This document shows positions 9,267 to 17,519 of a DNA stretch of 64,000 bases, piece after piece (position 1 is the stretch's first letter; each line of letters begins with the position of its first letter). The DNA is from Synechocystis sp. PCC 7509. GTDB lineage: Bacteria; Cyanobacteriota; Cyanobacteriia; Cyanobacteriales; Chroococcidiopsidaceae. The translations under genes were made by a program, and so were the position numbers. Below the pieces are notes generated by a model that was given only the letters and a program-made list of their open reading frames with translations, did no database searches and was not told the DNA's origin. The stretch lies in assembly GCF_000332075.2 (NCBI RefSeq), contig NZ_ALVU02000001.1, positions 3,050,324 through 3,114,323 of the forward strand, read 5' to 3'.

Positions 9267-10161
9267 GAACCTATCCCACTAAGGTCAAAAATGTGATAAT
9301 TTAATTGTCAGGCGATTAAGTTACCAGAATATGGCGGGAAGATTTGAGGGATTGAGCGATCGCATTGATGGAAGCTGTTTGAGGATGTGATAACAAAGGT
9401 TGGAGAAAAACGGGAACGGGGAATGCCCCATGCGCCTTTGCGTCATGTACTGAACACCTGAATGTATGTATTGATTACGCTCCTGTTGTTGGTGTGATGT
9501 CCCTAGAGGAGAAATCTGGGCATCAAAAAGTTCAGCGCACAGATGTTTAAAGCGTTGGCAAACGGATGGAACATTAGAACTCCTGCAAGCAAGGATATTA
9601 GGCATCGCCTCCGGAAAAGGATTAATTAACTGGAGTCATGGCGCGGTCGATGGCTCTTTTTCCTCCTGGGAAAGGAGGAGGTGAGGAGGTAGCTTATGGT
9701 TACAAGGGTAAAGGAATTTTAATTCATACCCTGACCGACGGCAATAGTATGCCTCTTTCAAGTATCACTACATCAGCTAATAGTAGTGAACGCCAGCAAA
9801 TAATGCCGTTAATCGACCGCATCCTTGTCAAAAATAATCAACCCGGTAGACCTCGTAAACGAGTTAAAGTGCTGGCAGCGGATAAAGGTTATGATGCAAA
9901 AAATTTGCGTCGGGCTTTACGCAAACGTGGTATTAGACCAGAGTTACCAAAACGAGTCAGGAAAGCTAAGAAAAATCGGGGTAGACCAATAAAGATTTCT
10001 GTCCCACGTTTTCAGGCTTGGGCGTTGCTTTGCTTGGTTTCAACACAAATATCGCCGACTCGTTGTTCGATGGGAGAGAATCTCTGCCTGTTTCAATGCT
10101 TTTGTTTCTCTGGCAACAATTCATATTTGAATTAACAGAATTTTATTACTGGGATAGGTTC
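9267..10161 (+). mobile_element. Second IS5-family insertion sequence, decayed
   Basis: Inverted ends match: GAACCTATCCCACTAA at 9267-9282 and its near reverse complement TTACTGGGATAGGTTC at 10146-10161. Between them is a broken transposase gene on the plus strand. No clear target duplication remains. Confidence 0.65.
9331..10157 (+). pseudogene. IS5-family transposase remnant of the second element
   Basis: Pieces of one IS5 transposase can be read in different frames: the N-terminal MAGRFEGLSD and GMPHAPLRHVLNT segments, a middle portion, and an open stretch at 9638-10135 with KGGGEEVAYGYKGKG, LTDGNSMPLS, VLAADKGYDAKNLRRALRKR and RKAKKNRGRP. A final part, FQHKYRRLVVRWERI and ATIHI, lies in another frame and ends in a TGA where the family has Trp. 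Several frameshifts make it non-functional. Confidence 0.85.
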
Positions 10162-10478
10162 GCCAGTGTCAACCCGCAACGGTTGTCTGATTGCACCTTG
10201 TTACCCGCTTCAGCCTCTAGGAATCGAGCCTAGTCACTGGGGTCAGAGGAGGAGTCAAGTCTGAGTCTGACTGGTAGGATTTACACCTACATTTCTCTGA
10301 GAGTTCAGCTAGTCTTGGGATACTTGGCTGGAGTGCTTATGTACGGTCTTTCACGTGATTCACACTCAACGAATCGCACCAGTCCCTTCAGGGCTGAGAA
10401 TATCAAGACAGAGATTCATTTACAAGTTTAACTTTGATAACAAGCCTCAAAACCTTGTATGGGTTATGGTTCAAAATA
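10162..10478. other. Unassigned stretch between the IS remnant and tRNA-Thr
   Basis: About 317 bp with fairly high G+C compared with its surroundings and several short complementary segments (for example GGAATCGAGCCTAG and CAGTCCCTTCAGGGCTGAG). I see no conserved protein or known RNA. It may be another degraded mobile element. Confidence 0.3.
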
Positions 10479-10550
10479 AGCTGGTGACAAGATTTGAACT
10501 TGCGACCGGCTGATTACAAATCAGCTGCTCTACCCCTGAGCTACACCAGC
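10479..10550 (-). tRNA. trnT: tRNA-Thr (anticodon TGT)
   Basis: On the minus strand the 72-nt sequence folds as a cloverleaf. The acceptor stem is GCTGGTG/CACCAGC, the D-arm is GCTC/GAGC, the anticodon stem GCTGA/TCAGC has loop TTTGTAA, and the T-arm is GCAAG-TTCAAAT-CTTGT. The anticodon TGT reads Thr codons ACA (and others by wobble). CCA is not encoded. Confidence 0.95.
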
Positions 10551-10749
10551 ATAAGAACCTAATATATCTAAATTGTGACTTTTTGGCAAGCTGGTAGAAA
10601 AAAGGTGACAGAAGCATAGGCAAGCTTGAATAATGTTTGATACTGTGATTAAAACAGTCATTTTGTGGCGCAGGTGGGTAAACGAGCAATGGGTTCTCAC
10701 CCTAGGTCAAAAAAAGACTCAAAAAATATTTACTCAATCTAAAACAAAC

Positions 10750-11670
10750 ATGGCAGCGTTGAAAGGACGAGATTTATTAAGTTTGGCAGATTTGACGGCT
10801 GATGAAGTGCTTGAACTCTTGCTCCTTGCAGCACAGCTAAAATCTGGACAGATAAGTATTCGCTGTAACAAAGTTTTGGGATTACTTTTTTATAAAGCTT
10901 CGACTCGCACAAGGGTAAGTTTTTCTGTAGCCATGTATCAATTAGGCGGACAGGTAATCGATCTCAATCCAAATGTTACTCAAGTTAGTCGTGGCGAACC
11001 TGTTGAAGATACTGCTAGAGTTTTAGACCGTTATTTAGATATTTTGGCAATTCGCACTTTTGAGCAGCAACAATTAGAAATTTTTGCTAACTATGCCAAT
11101 ATTCCGGTAATTAATGCTTTGACCGATTTGGGTCATCCCTGTCAGATTTTGGCAGATTTGCTCACAATTAAAGAATGTTTTGGCGAACTTTCGGGGCTAA
11201 CTTTGACTTATTTGGGCGATGGAAATAATGTTGCTCACTCCCTACTATTAGGTTGTGCTTTGGTAGGTATAAATGTAAGAATTGCTACACCTAGTGAGTA
11301 TAAACCAGATCCTACAGTTGTCGAGAATGCCTGTAGTATTGCCGCAAACAAAACCGAAGTAACTGTTACTGAAGATCCCATAACGGCGGCGAAAGGAGCA
11401 AATATACTTTATACCGATGTTTGGGCAAGTATGGGGCAAGAATCGGAAGCATTGGCACGGATACCAGTATTTCAACCTTATCAAATCAACGATCAGTTAT
11501 TGAGCGTTGCCGATAAAAAAGCGATCGTTTTACACTGTTTACCAGCCCATCGCGGTGAAGAAATTACTCACGAAGTAATGGAAGGTTCTCAATCAAAAAT
11601 TTGGGATCAAGCAGAAAATCGAATGCACGCGCAAAAAGCACTACTTGCAAGTTTATTAGGTGCAGACTAG
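10750..11670 (+). CDS. argF: Ornithine carbamoyltransferase
   Basis: This cytoplasmic enzyme joins carbamoyl phosphate to ornithine to give citrulline in arginine biosynthesis. The 306-residue form starting at ATG 10750 (MAALKGRDLL) matches the usual family length. A longer frame reaches 10633 but its extra residues look non-conserved. Signature motifs are all present: KASTRTRVSF for carbamoyl phosphate, DLGHPCQILADLLTI, and the ornithine-side HCLPAHRGEEI with the catalytic Cys. Confidence 0.95.
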   Translation: MAALKGRDLLSLADLTADEVLELLLLAAQLKSGQISIRCNKVLGLLFYKASTRTRVSFSVAMYQLGGQVIDLNPNVTQVSRGEPVEDTARVLDRYLDILAIRTFEQQQLEIFANYANIPVINALTDLGHPCQILADLLTIKECFGELSGLTLTYLGDGNNVAHSLLLGCALVGINVRIATPSEYKPDPTVVENACSIAANKTEVTVTEDPITAAKGANILYTDVWASMGQESEALARIPVFQPYQINDQLLSVADKKAIVLHCLPAHRGEEITHEVMEGSQSKIWDQAENRMHAQKALLASLLGAD

Positions 11671-11733
11671 CAAGATTTTTTGTTATAAAACCTAATTTTC
11701 TTTTGATTATTTTGTCAAGAATGGCATTTATGT

Positions 11734-11747
11734 AGTACGAATGTTCT
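11734..11747 (+). promoter_or_regulatory. LexA binding site (cyanobacterial SOS box)
   Basis: AGTACGAATGTTCT fits the cyanobacterial LexA box pattern known from Anabaena (AGTAC, four bases, GTTCT-like). It lies 34 bp upstream of the lexA start, as expected for autorepression. Confidence 0.75.
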
Positions 11748-11781
11748 AGAGGCATTATTATTTTCCGCCCCTTGTATATTC

Positions 11782-12384
11782 ATGGAACCTTTAACTGAAG
11801 CTCAACAACAATTGTATAACTGGTTGGTGGACTATGTCCGCACTTACCAGCACTCACCATCAATTAGACAAATGATGCAGGCGATGCAATTAAAGTCGCC
11901 TGCACCCGTACAAAGTCGTTTAGAACATTTACGCGCTAAAGGATATATAGAATGGACAGAAGGTAGAGCGAGAACAATTCGGATTAGCCAAAATATTAAA
12001 CCTGGAATTCCGGTTTTAGGTGCGATCGCCGCCGGTGGTTTAATTGAACCCTTTACTGATACCGTAGAGCAAATAGACTTCATGCACCAGTTTGTACCAC
12101 CGCAAACTTTCGCGCTGCGCGTTACAGGCGATAGCATGATTGACGAACATATTACTGAAGGTGATTTAGTATTAATGCGTCCGGTATTAGAGCCAGATCA
12201 GCTAAAAAACGGTACTATTGTCGCGGCGATGGTAGATGGACATACGACATTAAAACACTTCTATCGGCAGGGAAGTCGCGTCACCCTAAAACCCGCTAAT
12301 GCCAAATACAAACCTATAGAGGTAGAGGCAATCCAAGTAGAAGTACAAGGCGCACTAATTGGAGTTTGGCGCGGTTATAACTAA
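11782..12384 (+). CDS. lexA: LexA repressor
   Basis: A 200-residue SOS repressor. The N-terminal winged helix-turn-helix covers about residues 1-70 (SPSIRQMMQAMQLKS). The self-cleavage site is Ala84-Gly85 (GAIAAGG), the catalytic Ser is 118 (VTGDSMID) and the catalytic Lys is 158 (HTTLKHF). All key residues are kept, so RecA-stimulated self-cleavage is expected. Some cyanobacterial LexA proteins have lost these. Together with the upstream LexA box this supports a true SOS circuit. The helicase gene starts 35 bp downstream on the same strand, which could place the defence-like cassette under the lexA promoter. Confidence 0.95.
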   Translation: MEPLTEAQQQLYNWLVDYVRTYQHSPSIRQMMQAMQLKSPAPVQSRLEHLRAKGYIEWTEGRARTIRISQNIKPGIPVLGAIAAGGLIEPFTDTVEQIDFMHQFVPPQTFALRVTGDSMIDEHITEGDLVLMRPVLEPDQLKNGTIVAAMVDGHTTLKHFYRQGSRVTLKPANAKYKPIEVEAIQVEVQGALIGVWRGYN

Positions 12385-12419
12385 AGGTATGAAATACTAC
12401 CTTAAATATCCGTACTAAA

Positions 12420-13874
12420 ATGTACCTAACGCCGAATCCAACCCAGCGACTGCCCAATTTACTCCAGCGATTAGTTACGGAAAATCGTGGTAATTACCGG
12501 GTTACACCCCAACCAGGATGCCCGCGAATACCGTCAACAATTCAATTGCGACAGTATCAAAAGCAAGCTGTTGCTAACTGGTTTGATAATTCTGGTCGGG
12601 GAACGCTGAAAATGGCAACGGGTAGCGGTAAGACTATTACGGCTTTAGCGATCGCCTGCGAACTATATCATAAGATTGGCTTGCAGGTATTGCTAGTAGT
12701 ATGCCCTTACCGCCATCTAGTCAGCCAGTGGGCGCGTGAAAGTGAAAAATTTGGACTCTCCCCCATTTTAGCTTTTGAAAGCGTCCATAACTGGCAAAGT
12801 CAGCTATCCACCCAACTGTACAATGTCCGGGCGGGAAACCAAGCTTTTGTTACTGTCATCACCACAAATTCAACTTTAATGGGCGATGGTTTGCAGTCGC
12901 AGCTAAAATACTTCCCGGAAAAAACTTTAATAGTTGGCGATGAAGCGCACAATTTAGGCGCACCAAAACTCGAACAAAGTTTACCTCGTAATATTGGCTT
13001 GCGTCTGGCTTTATCTGCTACTCCAGAGCGCTATTTTGACGAAATTGGCACAGAATTTATTTTTGACTACTTTGGCAAGGTATTACAACCGGAGCTTACT
13101 TTAGCTGATGCGATTTCTCAAGGGGCTTTAGTTCACTACCAATACTATCCAATTCTCGTAAACTTGACAGAACCGGAAGCTTATGCTTATGCGCGATTAA
13201 CTACGAGAATTGGTTGGATATTAGCCTCGAAAGAAAATATCAAAAACAACGAGGCTTTAACAGCATTATTGATGCAGAGAGCTAGATTAATTGGTTGCGC
13301 GTCTAACAAGTTAGTAGCATTAAAACAGTTGATGTGCGATCGCCTCCATACACATCACACTTTATTTTACTGCGGAGATGGGACAATTGAAGGTGCTGTT
13401 AGTAACGAAAATACCCGCCAAATTGCCGCCGTTGTCAAGCTTTTGGGTGCAGAATTAAATTATCGAGTCAATACGTATACCGCCGAAACACCGTTAGCGC
13501 AGCGCGAAGAATTGCGCCGACAGTTTGAAAACAAAAACTTGCAAGGATTAGTAGCAATTCGCTGTTTAGATGAAGGGGTAGACATTCCCGCCATCAAAAC
13601 CGCCGTAATATTAGCTAGTAGCAGCAATCCGCGCCAATTTATTCAAAGGCGAGGAAGAATTTTGCGCCCCTATCCTGGCAAACAACGCGCTACTCTATTT
13701 GACATGATAGTTATACCACCGCAATTAGATCGGCAAACTTGGGAGGTAGAACGCAATTTATTGAGAAAAGAATTAAAAAGATTTATAGAGTTTGCCGATT
13801 TAGCCGACAATGCAGGCGAAGCAAGAAGCACTTTACTAACGTTACAAAAAGAGTACGGATTGCTAGACTTGTAA
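12420..13874 (+). CDS. DEAD/DEAH helicase, phosphorothioation-restriction (dnd_restrict_1) type
   Basis: A 484-residue superfamily 2 helicase. RecA-like domain 1 has the Q-motif region RQYQKQAV, Walker A MATGSGKT near residue 66, DEAH near residue 174, and motif III LALSATPER. Domain 2 has the TYTAETPL-QREELRRQF region, IRCLDEGVDIP, and QRRGRILRP with the arginine fingers. The architecture matches restriction-type helicases annotated beside Dnd DNA-phosphorothioation genes. It is followed by the small protein and the DndD-like ATPase on the same strand. Its assigned role (DNA tracking in restriction or repair) is inferred from family and neighbours. Confidence 0.8.
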   Translation: MYLTPNPTQRLPNLLQRLVTENRGNYRVTPQPGCPRIPSTIQLRQYQKQAVANWFDNSGRGTLKMATGSGKTITALAIACELYHKIGLQVLLVVCPYRHLVSQWARESEKFGLSPILAFESVHNWQSQLSTQLYNVRAGNQAFVTVITTNSTLMGDGLQSQLKYFPEKTLIVGDEAHNLGAPKLEQSLPRNIGLRLALSATPERYFDEIGTEFIFDYFGKVLQPELTLADAISQGALVHYQYYPILVNLTEPEAYAYARLTTRIGWILASKENIKNNEALTALLMQRARLIGCASNKLVALKQLMCDRLHTHHTLFYCGDGTIEGAVSNENTRQIAAVVKLLGAELNYRVNTYTAETPLAQREELRRQFENKNLQGLVAIRCLDEGVDIPAIKTAVILASSSNPRQFIQRRGRILRPYPGKQRATLFDMIVIPPQLDRQTWEVERNLLRKELKRFIEFADLADNAGEARSTLLTLQKEYGLLDL

Positions 13875-13921
13875 GCTCAATTAAAATAATATATTTATTT
13901 TTTGTGCGTTTAGATACCAAC

Positions 13922-14095
13922 ATGAATCAAGAAACTAATATCGACGACATTCAAGCACCAATTACAACCGCGCCTCCTGAAGTTAAAAACATTATTGAAA
14001 AAGTATTGCAAGCTGAGAAAGATAAATTATATATGAAAAGTCCTTGGAATATTAATGACGATATTCTCAAAATTATCAAGGAAGAAGTGCAATGA
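13922..14095 (+). CDS. 57-residue protein coupled to the DndD-like ATPase
   Basis: Start ATG 13922 gives a 57-residue, charged, mostly helical protein that ends NINDDILKIIKEEVQ and has a Pro-rich centre. Its stop codon overlaps the start of the next gene as ATGA (14092-14095), a sign of translational coupling and a fixed ratio with the ATPase. Small proteins at this position are known beside DNA-modification-linked ATPases, but this one has no function I can name. A longer frame upstream overlaps the helicase and is unlikely. Confidence 0.7.
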   Translation: MNQETNIDDIQAPITTAPPEVKNIIEKVLQAEKDKLYMKSPWNINDDILKIIKEEVQ

Positions 14096-16158
14096 GATTG
14101 ATGTCAATTCAATTAAATAATTTTCGTCAATTTTATGGCATGACACCAGAAATAATCTTAGCAGGTGGAGAGCGCAACACAACGATTATTCATGGTAACA
14201 ACGGCGCAGGGAAAACAACCTTACTCAATGCTTTTACTTGGGTATTGTATGAAAAATTTACCGCCGCCTTTGCAGTAGAAGATCAATTAGTAAATAAACG
14301 TGCAGTTAGCGAAGTACAAATAGGTGAATCTGTAGAATGTTGGGTAAATCTTGTCTTTGAACATGATGGTAAACGTTATCGTTTTAGACGCTCTTGTTAT
14401 GGTTATAGAACTAACGATAAAATCGAGCATACCAAAAGCAAACTAGCTCCTTACATAGCCGCCGATGATGGAAGATGGGTAGTATCTCACCAACTAGCTG
14501 AAGATATAATTGGGCGAATTTTACCTGAGACACTATATCAATATTTCTTTTTCGATGGCGAAAGAATCGAACGAATTGTTAGAGATGAAAAAAAGGGCGA
14601 AATTGCTGAAGCTACCAAAGAATTATTAGGAATAAAAGTATTAAATCGGGCAGTAGAACATCTAAAGGCGGCGAGAAGAACTTTAGAAGATGAACTAAAA
14701 ATAATTGGCGATTCCGAAACCAAAAAACTATTAAAAGAGCAGGAAAGTCTAGAAACCAAAATTAACGAACTTTTAGCACGACAAAAGGAAATATCTACAG
14801 AATCCCAATATCAAGAAGAAATTAAAAAACAGATAGGCGAGCGCTTATTAGAATTGAGTGGCGCGGGAGAATTACAAAGACGACGCGACCAACTAGAACA
14901 ACAAATTAAGCTACTTAAAGAACAATTAAAACAAGCAAAAGATGTTTTAAAAAGAGTTATTTCTACCCGCGGCTATACAGTTTTACTATCTGATGTTACT
15001 GCTGAATTTAGAAACATTATTGATGGTTTGAGAGCAAGAGGAGAATTGCCTACAGGAATTAAGCGCCAGTTTGTCGGAGATTTGTTAGCACAACAACGTT
15101 GTATTTGTGGCGCAGAGTTAATAAATGGTACTCACGCCCATCATTTAGTAGAATCTTGGTTAGATAAAGCAGGTTCTTCAGATGTAGAAGAAATAGCGAT
15201 TCGTATGGGAGCGCAAGTAGATGAAATTGATAAACAAGTCCCGGAATTTTGGCAAGAAGTAGATCGTCAGCAAGATAATATTAAGCAGTATAGAACAGAT
15301 ATATCAGCGCTAGAAAATGAGTTGGATACTATTAGAGAAAAACTAATAAATTATCCAAATGAGGATATCCAACAGTTACAAAAACGCTTAGATATTACAG
15401 AAACAAAAATCAGGGAATTAATTTTAGAACAAGGAGCAAATCAGCAAAAAGTAAACGATTTAACTATCGAAGTAGGAGAATTAGTTAAACAAGTTTCTAA
15501 ACAGAAAATGAACGAACAAAAGCAAGCTTTAGCGCAACGGAGAATTACAGCAGCGCAAGATGCTACCGAGCGTTTAATTGAAGTTAGAAAAAGATTAGAG
15601 CAACAATTTCGTTTGTTATTAGAGCAGAAAGTACAACAAATATTTGCTCAAATATCCTTTACTCCTTACATTCCTAAACTTAGCGAAAAATACGAATTAA
15701 CATTAATAGAAAATACCACTTGGAAAGATGCAACCGTTGCAGCTTCTACAGGGGAAAATCAAATACTTAGTTTATCTTTTATTGGCGCAATTATCGACCG
15801 AGTGCGAGAATGGAGCGAAAATAAATTACTAATGGTTTCTGATAGTAGTACCTTTCCGATAGTAATGGATTCTCCTTTTGGTACTTTAGACGAAATGTAT
15901 AGACGGCAAATTGCGAAGACAATTCCTAACTTAGCAAATCAATTAGTTGTCTTAGTGACTAAAACTCAATGGCGCGGCGAAGTTGCCGAGGAAATGGCAA
16001 ATTATATCGGGAGAGAATACATACTTACCTACAATTCGCCTAAGTTAGATTGTGAAGAAGATTCAATGCAAATAAATAGCGATCGCTATTCTTTAGTTAA
16101 GCAAAGTCCTAACGAGTTTGAATATACTGAAATAACCGAGGTACAACGCCATGATTAG
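14092..16158 (+). CDS. DndD-like SMC/Rad50-type ATPase
   Basis: A 688-residue ATPase of the DndD family, related to Rad50/SMC. Walker A is GNNGAGKT (residues 35-42). The FFFDGERIERI segment typical of DndD follows. Long coiled-coil arms run from about 190 to 280 and 400 to 530, with a CICG hook-like turn near residue 336. The ABC signature lies near TGENQILSLSF (about 553) and Walker B is PIVMDSPFGTLDE (about 588). In Dnd systems DndD works with DndC and DndE in phosphorothioate insertion. None of those partners, nor dndA or dndB, is in this window, so this copy may serve a restriction or sensing complex instead. Its 3' end overlaps the first Uma2 gene by 8 bp. Confidence 0.85.
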   Translation: MRLMSIQLNNFRQFYGMTPEIILAGGERNTTIIHGNNGAGKTTLLNAFTWVLYEKFTAAFAVEDQLVNKRAVSEVQIGESVECWVNLVFEHDGKRYRFRRSCYGYRTNDKIEHTKSKLAPYIAADDGRWVVSHQLAEDIIGRILPETLYQYFFFDGERIERIVRDEKKGEIAEATKELLGIKVLNRAVEHLKAARRTLEDELKIIGDSETKKLLKEQESLETKINELLARQKEISTESQYQEEIKKQIGERLLELSGAGELQRRRDQLEQQIKLLKEQLKQAKDVLKRVISTRGYTVLLSDVTAEFRNIIDGLRARGELPTGIKRQFVGDLLAQQRCICGAELINGTHAHHLVESWLDKAGSSDVEEIAIRMGAQVDEIDKQVPEFWQEVDRQQDNIKQYRTDISALENELDTIREKLINYPNEDIQQLQKRLDITETKIRELILEQGANQQKVNDLTIEVGELVKQVSKQKMNEQKQALAQRRITAAQDATERLIEVRKRLEQQFRLLLEQKVQQIFAQISFTPYIPKLSEKYELTLIENTTWKDATVAASTGENQILSLSFIGAIIDRVREWSENKLLMVSDSSTFPIVMDSPFGTLDEMYRRQIAKTIPNLANQLVVLVTKTQWRGEVAEEMANYIGREYILTYNSPKLDCEEDSMQINSDRYSLVKQSPNEFEYTEITEVQRHD

Positions 16159-16792
16159 TACAGCACCTACACAAGTATTAACAAACATCTGGATAATAGG
16201 AAGCTGGGAAGAATTTGTAAACTTAGCCAATAATCAAGAGTATGAAGGTGGTAAATTTTATTATGACCAAAAATACTTAAAAATCGAAATGCCTCCAATT
16301 GGTTCTAGCCATAGTCAGGATAATCATATAATTTCTAATATCATTAGCTTGTACGCAACTGTAAAAAATATTAGAATTAAAGGCTTAACTAATTGTAGTT
16401 TTCGTCAACCAAATGTTAGAGAATTTCAACCAGACTTAGCTTTTTATATTGGTGATGAGTTTAATTTTCCACCTCGTAACAATTCTCCTGTCAATCTATC
16501 AGAGTTTAATCCACCTAACTTAGTAATAGAGTTTGGTGCAACATCGCTAAATGACGATTTAGGGCGAAAACGGTTATTATATGATCGCGCAGGAATACAA
16601 GAGTATTGGGTAGTAGACGTTAATAGCAATGATATTATCGCCTTTTCTATATCCGAAGGACGTAGCGGTACAATTACAGAATCGTTAGTATTACCAAAAC
16701 TTGCAATTTCTCTTGTAGAAACCGCTCTAAAACGCAGCCAAACCAAAGATGATGGCGCAATTAATCGCTGGCTATTGCAAATTTTTAGTTAG
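16151..16792 (+). CDS. Uma2-family (PD-(D/E)XK) nuclease-like protein 1
   Basis: A 213-residue protein of the Uma2/DUF820 family, which is expanded in cyanobacteria and has a restriction-endonuclease-like fold. Core elements are EFQPDLAFYIG, the NLVIEFGATS strand carrying an acidic catalytic position, and KRLLYDRAGIQEYWVVD. The start codon lies inside the end of the DndD-like gene (8 bp overlap), so the genes are coupled. This places a probable nuclease as the last module of the cassette. The family is mostly unproven biochemically. Confidence 0.8.
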   Translation: MISTAPTQVLTNIWIIGSWEEFVNLANNQEYEGGKFYYDQKYLKIEMPPIGSSHSQDNHIISNIISLYATVKNIRIKGLTNCSFRQPNVREFQPDLAFYIGDEFNFPPRNNSPVNLSEFNPPNLVIEFGATSLNDDLGRKRLLYDRAGIQEYWVVDVNSNDIIAFSISEGRSGTITESLVLPKLAISLVETALKRSQTKDDGAINRWLLQIFS

Positions 16793-16875
16793 CTTGTTCT
16801 TAATAAATCAACTAAGCGCAATCAAAAATATAAATTGATTAAAGTTTGAATATATTGAAAATAATTGAAAATATC

Positions 16876-17517
16876 ATGGTTATAGCTCCTAATTTACAAT
16901 TAGATACAGATGTTTGGGTAAAATATAGCTGGGAAGAATTTTTAGCAATCGCTGACAAAATAAGTCACTTAAAGGCTAAACTTTACTATCACCAACAGTA
17001 CATGAGGATTGAAATGTCACCAGTTGGGCCGCTTCATGCTAGACAAAATTCTATAATTTCTAAAGTTATTAGTCTTTATGCAACTGTCAAAAATATTCGC
17101 ATTGTTGAGTTAGTTAATGCTAGTTTTCGCCAGCTAAATAAGAGTGAATTTCAACCAGACTTAGCTTATTACATTGGTACAGAGTTTGAGTTGCCACCTC
17201 GGACAAATATACCAATTAATTTGAAGGAATTTAGTCCACCTAGATTAGTAGTAGAAATTGGTGCATCATCTGTAAATGATGATTTGGGAGCAAAAAGGCT
17301 ACTTTACGAAAATGCAGGTACAGAAGAATACTGGGTAATTGATGTAAATAAGGATGATGTTATTGCCTTTTCTATATCAGAAGGAAGAAGCGGAGAAATT
17401 CAAGAATCGTTAGTATTACCAAAACTTGCAATTTCTCTTGTAGAAACCGCCTTAAAACGCAGCCAAACCGAAGATGATGGCGCAATCACTCGCTGGCTAT
17501 TGCAAACCTTTAGCTAA
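16876..17517 (+). CDS. Uma2-family (PD-(D/E)XK) nuclease-like protein 2
   Basis: A 213-residue paralogue of the preceding gene, with the same core: EFQPDLAYYIG, RLVVEIGASS and KRLLYENAGTEEYWVID. The ATG at 16876 is chosen; an upstream TTG at 16846 would add ten residues. The middle is diverged, but the last 110 bp or so are nearly identical to the end of copy 1 (see 16678-16792 versus 17405-17517). This points to a tandem duplication followed by partial homogenisation. Confidence 0.8.
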   Translation: MVIAPNLQLDTDVWVKYSWEEFLAIADKISHLKAKLYYHQQYMRIEMSPVGPLHARQNSIISKVISLYATVKNIRIVELVNASFRQLNKSEFQPDLAYYIGTEFELPPRTNIPINLKEFSPPRLVVEIGASSVNDDLGAKRLLYENAGTEEYWVIDVNKDDVIAFSISEGRSGEIQESLVLPKLAISLVETALKRSQTEDDGAITRWLLQTFS

Positions 17518-17519
17518 TA

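Noticed and set aside
9321-9605. Open frame on the minus strand through the second IS5 remnant
   Set aside because: It is the antisense shadow of the plus-strand transposase pieces and has no conserved protein features.
10633-10749. Longer ArgF N-terminus
   Set aside because: The added residues are not part of the enzyme family, whose usual start matches the ATG at 10750.
12412-12425. GTACTAAAATGTAC across the helicase start as a second LexA box
   Set aside because: Its half-sites are six bases apart, not four as in the cyanobacterial LexA box, and it overlaps the start codon, so it could be chance.
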